Source of the DNA: Nitrospiraceae bacterium
Lineage (GTDB): Bacteria; Nitrospirota; Thermodesulfovibrionia; UBA6902
Direction of reading: 5' to 3'
Length of the DNA stretch: 10,134 bases
Assembly (NCBI GenBank): GCA_020354155.1
Contig: CP070644.1
Location: 1,450,733-1,460,866, forward strand
Part shown: positions 6,454-10,134 of the stretch, piece after piece
Layout: every line of letters begins with the position of its first letter
How positions within the stretch are numbered: the first letter of the stretch is position 1
The notes under the pieces: generated by a model
The model's input: the letters and a program-made list of their open reading frames with translations, nothing else
Databases searched by the model: none
Told to the model about the DNA's origin: nothing
Position numbers and translations under genes: made by a program

Positions 6454-7197
6454 ATGCTAAAGAAATTCAAAGCCGATCTTCATATCCACACCTGCCTCTC
6501 CCCCTGTGCCGATCTTGATATGACCCCTTCAGCCATTGTAAAGGCGGCCCTCGATCAGGGCATGGACATTATTGCCATTACAGACCATAATTCTGCGGAA
6601 AACTTTCATGCAGCGCAACGGGCGGCGGGACTGAATGAACTTACCGTCCTGGGCGGCATGGAGATTACCTCATCAGAAGAGGCCCATATACTTGCTCTCT
6701 TCGATAGTGGCGAAAAAATCGTGGCCATGCAGGAGTATGTATATGACAACATGCTGCCTGCAGTGAATGATGAAAAATATTACGGTGATCAGATCGTTGT
6801 GAACGAATGCGACGAGGTGCTCGGTTTTAACAGACGCCTCCTCATAGGGGCTACTGTCCTGAACGCAAACCAGATTGTCGACCAGGTACATGCCTTTGAC
6901 GGACTCGCCATAGCCTCGCACATTGACAGGGATTACTTCAGCATCACATCTCAGCTTGGGTTCATTCCTGAAGATTTAGACTTTGATGCCCTGGAAATTT
7001 CTCCTGCAACAGGGATGGATCAGGCCAGGAGGAAATTTAGACAATACCGCAACTATGCATGGATTTCCGCATCTGATGCACACTGTATTCAGGACATAGG
7101 ACAAAGAAAAACTTTTTTCACCATGGAAAGTGCAACCATAGAAGAAATGAAACTGGCATGCAGCAACAGGAAGGGCAGAAAAGTAGAATGGGAATGA
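6454..7197 (+). CDS. PHP-domain metal-dependent phosphoesterase
   Basis: 247-residue member of the polymerase-and-histidinol-phosphatase (PHP) superfamily, a TIM-like barrel that hydrolyses phosphate esters with a multinuclear metal centre. Metal-ligand motifs run the length of the protein: DLHIHTCLSPC (H10, H12), ITDHNS (D44, H45), GGMEIT (E70), H78, ASHIDR (H156) and SASDAHC (D208, H210). Length and order match stand-alone PHP phosphoesterases of the TrpH/YciV kind. PHP genes of this type are known beside [FeFe]-hydrogenase genes, but their substrate there is not established. The start has only a weak upstream GAGTG. It is 11 bp after the previous stop, consistent with one operon. Confidence 0.94.
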   Translation: MLKKFKADLHIHTCLSPCADLDMTPSAIVKAALDQGMDIIAITDHNSAENFHAAQRAAGLNELTVLGGMEITSSEEAHILALFDSGEKIVAMQEYVYDNMLPAVNDEKYYGDQIVVNECDEVLGFNRRLLIGATVLNANQIVDQVHAFDGLAIASHIDRDYFSITSQLGFIPEDLDFDALEISPATGMDQARRKFRQYRNYAWISASDAHCIQDIGQRKTFFTMESATIEEMKLACSNRKGRKVEWE

Positions 7198-7205
7198 AAA
7201 ATAAA

Positions 7206-7223
7206 AGATTAAAAATAAAATAT
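7206..7223 (-). repeat. AT-rich intergenic repeat, copy A
   Basis: The 107 bp gap after the PHP gene is strongly AT-rich. Read on the minus strand, 18 bases here are identical to 9931-9948 on the plus strand. Both copies are preceded by ATTTTGAT, with a different distance between. No gene, clear ribosome binding site or good promoter is seen in this gap. Confidence 0.4.
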
Positions 7224-7304
7224 CAAAATTATGGAGTGTTTTATTCAATTACAAATCAATATCATCCACAATTTTTTTTGATATTTGCATTTTGACCTTT
7301 ACAC

Positions 7305-7838
7305 ATGGAAGACCTGTCACTGCATATACTTGACATTGCCGAAAACTCGATTCGGGCAGGAGCAACAGAGATAAAGATACGAATCGAGGAAGATGTTGAT
7401 AATAACCTGCTGTCCGTCAGTATCAGCGACAATGGCAAAGGTATGGATGAAGAGATGCTGAAAAAGGCAGCTGACCCGTTTTTTACAACAAAGGGCGAGC
7501 GCCGTATCGGACTGGGCCTGTCACTGCTTGGCCAGGCTGCGAGGGAAAGCATGGGCGACTTCAGGATCAATTCGGAAAAGGACAGGGGAACGGTCATCGA
7601 AGCACGTTTTCAGTATAATCATATTGACAGAAAACCAATCGGCGATGTGGCCCAGACACTTATTGTGCTCATTACTGCAAATCCTGATATAGATTTTTTA
7701 TATGAACAGATAAATAGAAGGGGGCATCACGTCATTGATACGAAGGAAATAAAAAAAAGCTCGAGGAACAAATCTGTAAGTATTCAAAAATTAATCAAAA
7801 TCATTCGGAATACGATTGGCCCTTCGATGCATACCTGA
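7305..7838 (+). CDS. GHKL ATP-binding protein of [FeFe]-hydrogenase clusters
   Basis: 177 residues. A histidine-kinase-type ATPase domain without a phospho-acceptor histidine domain: N box LHILDIAENSIRAGA (7-20, N14), G1 box SDNGKGMDEE (41-50), DPFFTTK and GLGLSLL (69-75). Residues 105-177 form a C-terminal extension (HIDRKPIGD, then ITANPDIDFLY) that I recognise from ATPase-like proteins beside clostridial HydABC genes. The start ATG lacks a Shine-Dalgarno sequence. A run of eight A at 7751-7758 near the 3' end is a possible slippage site, but the annotated frame keeps the hydrophobic pattern of the family's last helix. Role is unknown; a regulatory kinase or chaperone-like function is inferred. 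Confidence 0.9.
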   Translation: MEDLSLHILDIAENSIRAGATEIKIRIEEDVDNNLLSVSISDNGKGMDEEMLKKAADPFFTTKGERRIGLGLSLLGQAARESMGDFRINSEKDRGTVIEARFQYNHIDRKPIGDVAQTLIVLITANPDIDFLYEQINRRGHHVIDTKEIKKSSRNKSVSIQKLIKIIRNTIGPSMHT

Positions 7839-7947
7839 AATTAATATGATACAATAACCCTGAATTTTGATTGTCGCCTGTTCCCTGCCGTACCATGCGC
7901 TGGAAAAAATAAGGCGGTGAAGGAAAAATATCAGGAAGGGAGAGAGC

Positions 7948-8709
7948 ATGGCCAAGAGGAGAATCCTGGTACTCGACGATGACCCAATCGTAACACACAG
8001 CTGCAAACGGGTGCTCGGAGCAGAGGGTTACAGTATAGCCACTGCTGAAAAAGGGGAGGACGCCCTGAATAAACTCGCCAAAGAGGATTTTGACCTGCTC
8101 ATCACCGATGTGAGACTTCCGGACATAAACGGGATGGAGGTACTCAGAGAATCCCGTGTTATTAAGCCGGAAACGGACGTGGTAATAATAACCGGCTATC
8201 CCACCATTGAAGACGCAAAGGAGTCAACAAAGCTTGGCGCCTATGAATATATTGAAAAACCCTTTACCCCTGATTTCATGATCAACGTTGCAAAGAAAAT
8301 CTTTGACAGAAAAGGCTGGATCATGCGGCAGGCCTATGTCGATGAGTTCCGGGATTATGTAGTGCCCCTTGACAGAGAAAACCCCGTTATTTTTTATAAG
8401 GAAGGTACCTGGGCGCGGCCGGCAAAAGATGGTCTCTGGGAGATTGGCTGTGATCTGCGCTACTGGCTGCTCACGGGAAACCTCCTGTATATTGAGTTTA
8501 TCAAAGACATTGAGAGGCTTGAGGCAGGCCAGCCTTTTGCCAGGATATTCACAAGCAGCGGACAGGGTTCTGATCTCCTGTCTCCGGTTCATGCGGAACT
8601 GCGCGAAGTAAATGTAAAGGCCAATGATATCATGTGCGCCCTTCTGAAGGAACATCTTTCCGAAGGATGGCTCCTGTGGCTTGCACGGGTATTGCCCATT
8701 GAAACATGA
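7948..8709 (+). CDS. Response regulator fused to GcvH-like (lipoyl-fold) domain lacking the lipoyl lysine
   Basis: 253 residues. Receiver 1-125: D10-D12, phospho-acceptor D54 (LITDVRLPDING), T82, K104 (EKPFTPD). Residues about 148-250 follow glycine-cleavage H protein closely in order: FYKEGTWARP (like YTKEHEWVRV), DGLWEIGCDLRYWLLTGNLLY (like VGITDYAQxxLGDIVF), LEAGQPFA, SDLLSPVHAELREVN (like SDVYAPVSGEVVEVN) and SEGWLLWLARV. At the lipoyl site, where H proteins read ESVKAVSD, it reads TSSGQGSD, so the acceptor lysine is replaced by G205. It therefore cannot be a normal lipoyl carrier and may be a binding or scaffold module. GGGAG 7-11 nt upstream supports the start. Receiver identity is certain, GcvH likeness strong. 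Confidence 0.92.
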   Translation: MAKRRILVLDDDPIVTHSCKRVLGAEGYSIATAEKGEDALNKLAKEDFDLLITDVRLPDINGMEVLRESRVIKPETDVVIITGYPTIEDAKESTKLGAYEYIEKPFTPDFMINVAKKIFDRKGWIMRQAYVDEFRDYVVPLDRENPVIFYKEGTWARPAKDGLWEIGCDLRYWLLTGNLLYIEFIKDIERLEAGQPFARIFTSSGQGSDLLSPVHAELREVNVKANDIMCALLKEHLSEGWLLWLARVLPIET

Positions 8710-8760
8710 TAAGATGATCTCATTCAATCACTGGAGATATCACAGAATAAGATGTTAACT

Positions 8761-8848
8761 AAATAATAAAAATGAAAATTAAGGAGGAAATGATTTCAAT
8801 TGAATAATTTTCCAGAATTTTAATTTTTGATTTTTAAATTATTATTTT
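8761..8848. repeat. AT-rich imperfect inverted repeat
   Basis: The left arm AAATAATAAAAATGAAAATTAA (8761-8782) resembles the reverse complement of 8820-8848, with a 3-base insertion and a few mismatches. The arms enclose about 37 bases. It sits in the 264 bp gap between the two receiver fusions. It could be a transcript hairpin, a MITE-like remnant or chance similarity of AT-rich DNA. An AAGGAGG inside it serves no gene. Confidence 0.35.
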
Positions 8849-8908
8849 CACGGCAGTGCCTTGCAGTAAATAAAAAAAAACTCTATACAGATGATAAGTT
8901 TCGTGGTA

Positions 8909-8937
8909 TTTTATAAAAGTTCTATGCACAGTATACT
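8909..8937 (+). promoter_or_regulatory. Candidate promoter before the receiver-NuoE gene
   Basis: TATACT (8932-8937) matches the -10 consensus at 5 of 6 positions; the -35 position is poor (TTTTAT at 8909-8914). Predicted +1 is near 8944. This gives either a leaderless start at ATG 8947 or a 27-30 nt leader for ATG 8974, which has a good ribosome binding site. Confidence 0.4.
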
Positions 8938-8939
8938 GT
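8928..8939. promoter_or_regulatory. Palindromic operator candidate ACAGTATACTGT
   Basis: A perfect 12 bp palindrome covers the -10 box of the candidate hydrogenase-operon promoter, the usual place for a repressor dimer to block RNA polymerase. Its half ATACTGT also occurs directly after the -10 box of the sensor kinase promoter (3302-3308). Confidence 0.4.
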
Positions 8940-8958
8940 TAAATTCATGGATGAACAG

Positions 8959-8965
8959 AAGGGAG
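8959..8965 (+). promoter_or_regulatory. Ribosome binding site selecting the 8974 start
   Basis: AAGGGAG lies 8 bases before ATG 8974, whereas ATG 8947 has no Shine-Dalgarno sequence. Starting at 8974 puts the receiver's first strand (KILVVDDE) six residues from the N-terminus, as in the other two receivers. Confidence 0.6.
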
Positions 8966-8973
8966 AGCCGCTG

Positions 8974-9843
8974 ATGTCGGAAGATGTCAAAATTCTGGTG
9001 GTTGACGATGAATCTATAGTAATAAAAAGCTGCATGACCGTGTTGAAGTCAGGCGGTTACAACGCAGAAGGCGTCCTGAGCGGCAGGGAGGCAATGCAGA
9101 AAATGGAAGAGACTCCCTATGATCTTCTCTTTACTGACCTGAAAATGCCTGAAATTGATGGCATTACCCTTATCCAGTGGATAAAGAAAAAGCGGCCTGA
9201 AACCGGTGTCGTTGTCATAACAGGATATCCTTCACAGGAAACAATACGAGACGCTCTTGATGTGGGCATCATTGATTATGTTCCCAAACCCTTTACCCCG
9301 GCAGTGCTTCTGGACGTCACTCGGAGAGCAGTGGAGTGGGTGAAAGGAACAACTGCTGTTGAGCAGAAACCTCAGGATGAATTTCCTCCGTCAATGCTCC
9401 AGGAAATCGACCGGGTCATTCAGCAATACAAAGGGAAGCCGGGCAGTTCTATTCCTGTTCTGCAGCGGTGCCAGGAAATTGTCGGGTATCTTCCTCCTCA
9501 AATACAGAAGATCGTTGCACGGGGATTGAAAACGTCGGCTGCTGAAATCCACAGTGTTGTTTCCTTTTATTCTTTTTTCACCATGAAACCAAGGGGTGAT
9601 CACAACATCAGAATCTGCCTTGGTACAGCATGCTATGTGAAGAGAGTCGAGGAGGTTCTGTCCAAGATCAAGAATAGCCTGAAGATTGATGTCGGTGAAG
9701 TGACGGAAGACAAAAAGTTTTCCATTGAGACTGTTCGCTGCCTTGGAGCCTGCGGACTGGCTCCGGTTATGGTTATTGACGAAGAGACATATGGCGCAAT
9801 GACACCAAAAAAAGTGCCTGAGGTACTGGCAGAGTACTCCTAG
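8974..9843 (+). CDS. Response regulator fused to NuoE/HndA-type [2Fe-2S] subunit
   Basis: 289 residues from ATG 8974 (298 from ATG 8947). Receiver 1-125: D11-D12, phospho-acceptor D55 (LFTDLKMPEIDG), T83, K105 (PKPFTPA). After a short linker (126-138), residues 139-289 are a full NuoE-like unit: helical part (MLQEIDRVIQQY, IVGYLPPQIQ), VVSFYSFF (195-202), C215-x4-C220 (CLGTAC) and C256-x3-C260 (CLGACGLAP), i.e. all four [2Fe-2S] ligands, ending with PKKVPEVLAEY. Alone this half would be called HndA or HydC of an NAD(P)-linked, possibly electron-bifurcating [FeFe]-hydrogenase. The next gene is HndB-like, supporting that complex. The fusion places a phosphorylatable domain on an electron-entry subunit. 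Identity of both halves is clear; the physiological coupling is inference. Confidence 0.95.
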   Translation: MSEDVKILVVDDESIVIKSCMTVLKSGGYNAEGVLSGREAMQKMEETPYDLLFTDLKMPEIDGITLIQWIKKKRPETGVVVITGYPSQETIRDALDVGIIDYVPKPFTPAVLLDVTRRAVEWVKGTTAVEQKPQDEFPPSMLQEIDRVIQQYKGKPGSSIPVLQRCQEIVGYLPPQIQKIVARGLKTSAAEIHSVVSFYSFFTMKPRGDHNIRICLGTACYVKRVEEVLSKIKNSLKIDVGEVTEDKKFSIETVRCLGACGLAPVMVIDEETYGAMTPKKVPEVLAEYS

Positions 9844-9930
9844 AATGAAAATGAACGGTCAGGAAAAAATGCACAATGTAAAATAGATATTGTAAAAATC
9901 CGGGCATATTTTCTGTCATTTTGATTTCTT

Positions 9931-9948
9931 ATATTTTATTTTTAATCT
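9931..9948 (+). repeat. AT-rich intergenic repeat, copy B
   Basis: These 18 bases are identical to the reverse complement of 7206-7223. They lie in the 153 bp gap between the receiver-NuoE gene and the HndB-like gene. The gap holds no recognisable gene; TATATT at 9961-9966 could be a -10 box, but no matching -35 is seen. Confidence 0.4.
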
Positions 9949-9996
9949 GGGTATGAAGGTTATATTGTGATTTAGGAAAGACAGAGGTGAATAAGG

Positions 9997-10134
9997 ATGG
10001 CTAAACTAACAATTGACGATTTAAAAAAGATCAAGGAAAAGCAGAAGGCCACCTTTACCTTGAGAGAAGGCGGCTCACGAGCAAAAATAACAGTACATAT
10101 GGGTACCTGCGGCATAGCTGCCGGAGCACGGACT
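9997..10134 (+). CDS. HndB-like (2Fe-2S) ferredoxin-domain protein, 5' part
   Basis: The first 46 residues are visible before the window ends. The ATG at 9997 follows AGAGGTG at suitable spacing. A lysine-rich leader (MAKLTIDDLKKIKEK) precedes a beta strand and the motif ITVHMGTCGIAAGAR, which holds the first cysteine of the thioredoxin-like [2Fe-2S] fold seen in HndB and at the N-terminus of NuoF-like HydB. In the Hnd complex of Desulfovibrio the order is HndA (NuoE-like), HndB, HndC (NuoF-like), HndD ([FeFe]-hydrogenase). The position directly after the NuoE-like fusion fits HndB. If the protein continued into a NuoF domain it would be HydB instead; the window cannot decide. Confidence 0.85.
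   Translation, partial: MAKLTIDDLKKIKEKQKATFTLREGGSRAKITVHMGTCGIAAGART

Noticed and set aside
7751..7849. Run of eight A in the 7305 gene with another open frame (to 7849) giving an alternative C-terminus beginning KLEEQICKYS
   Set aside because: The annotated frame keeps the hydrophobic pattern of the final helix that I recall for this family (QKLIKIIRNTI), so no frameshift is needed. Slippage remains possible but nothing in the sequence requires it.
8710..8745. Small inverted repeat TGATCTC / GAGATATCA after the GcvH-like fusion
   Set aside because: The stem is short and bulged and no T run follows, so it does not qualify as an intrinsic terminator.
8781..8807. Strong Shine-Dalgarno AAGGAGG followed by ATG and five codons
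   Set aside because: The spacing is only 2-3 bases and the reading frame ends at once; it lies within the AT-rich inverted repeat and looks accidental.
8852..8864. Sigma54-like element GGCAGTGCCTTGC before the receiver-NuoE gene
   Set aside because: Only 9 bases lie between GG and GC where the sigma54 promoter needs 10, the -24 side is weak, and no AAA+ activator is encoded in the window.
1..10134. CRISPR arrays, tRNA or rRNA genes, transposases, integrase or attachment sites
   Set aside because: None were found; the window is filled with conserved metabolic and signalling genes, and no spaced direct repeats or mobile-element proteins are visible.

Overview
The window looks like part of an anaerobic, respiratory or hydrogen-metabolising bacterium with moderate G+C. 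The gene set suggests a Nitrospirota (Thermodesulfovibrio-like) or Desulfobacterota lineage, because a 14-subunit-type complex I operon stands next to a c-heme-type sensor kinase and the start of an Hnd/Hyd-type [FeFe]-hydrogenase operon. This placement is inferred from family content only; no marker gene for taxonomy is present.

Left third, minus strand (3180 down to 1): nuoA-nuoB-nuoC-nuoD-nuoE of NADH-quinone oxidoreductase. nuoA/B and nuoB/C overlap, while nuoC and nuoD are separated by 120 bp that hold a terminator-like hairpin. nuoE is cut by the window edge just before its second cysteine pair. A near-consensus sigma70 promoter lies directly before nuoA and predicts an almost leaderless mRNA.

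Right two thirds, plus strand (3314 to 10134): a divergent regulatory array. In order it holds a membrane histidine kinase with CX2CH and CX4CH heme-type motifs in its periplasmic domain; a stand-alone receiver; a DRTGG-like protein; an RsbW-like ATPase/kinase; a second DRTGG-like protein; a PHP-family metal phosphoesterase; a second GHKL ATPase-like protein; a receiver fused to a glycine-cleavage-H-like (lipoyl-fold) domain without the lipoyl lysine; a receiver fused to a complete NuoE/HndA-type [2Fe-2S] domain; and the start of an HndB-like thioredoxin-fold ferredoxin. NuoF/HndC-like and [FeFe]-hydrogenase catalytic subunits would be expected beyond the right edge.

How it may work (inference): the kinase senses redox state or a ligand through heme and phosphorylates three receivers with nearly identical recognition segments. 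None of the receivers has a DNA-binding output. Two carry electron-transfer or carrier-type domains instead, and one of these is itself the NuoE-type subunit of the hydrogenase. This suggests direct, protein-level control of an electron-bifurcating hydrogenase by phosphorylation. The DRTGG/RsbW-like/PHP/GHKL proteins form an accessory module of a type known near [FeFe]-hydrogenases, but of unproven function. Gaps on the right are AT-rich and hold related low-complexity repeats and a palindromic operator candidate. No stretch over 300 bases lacks a gene.
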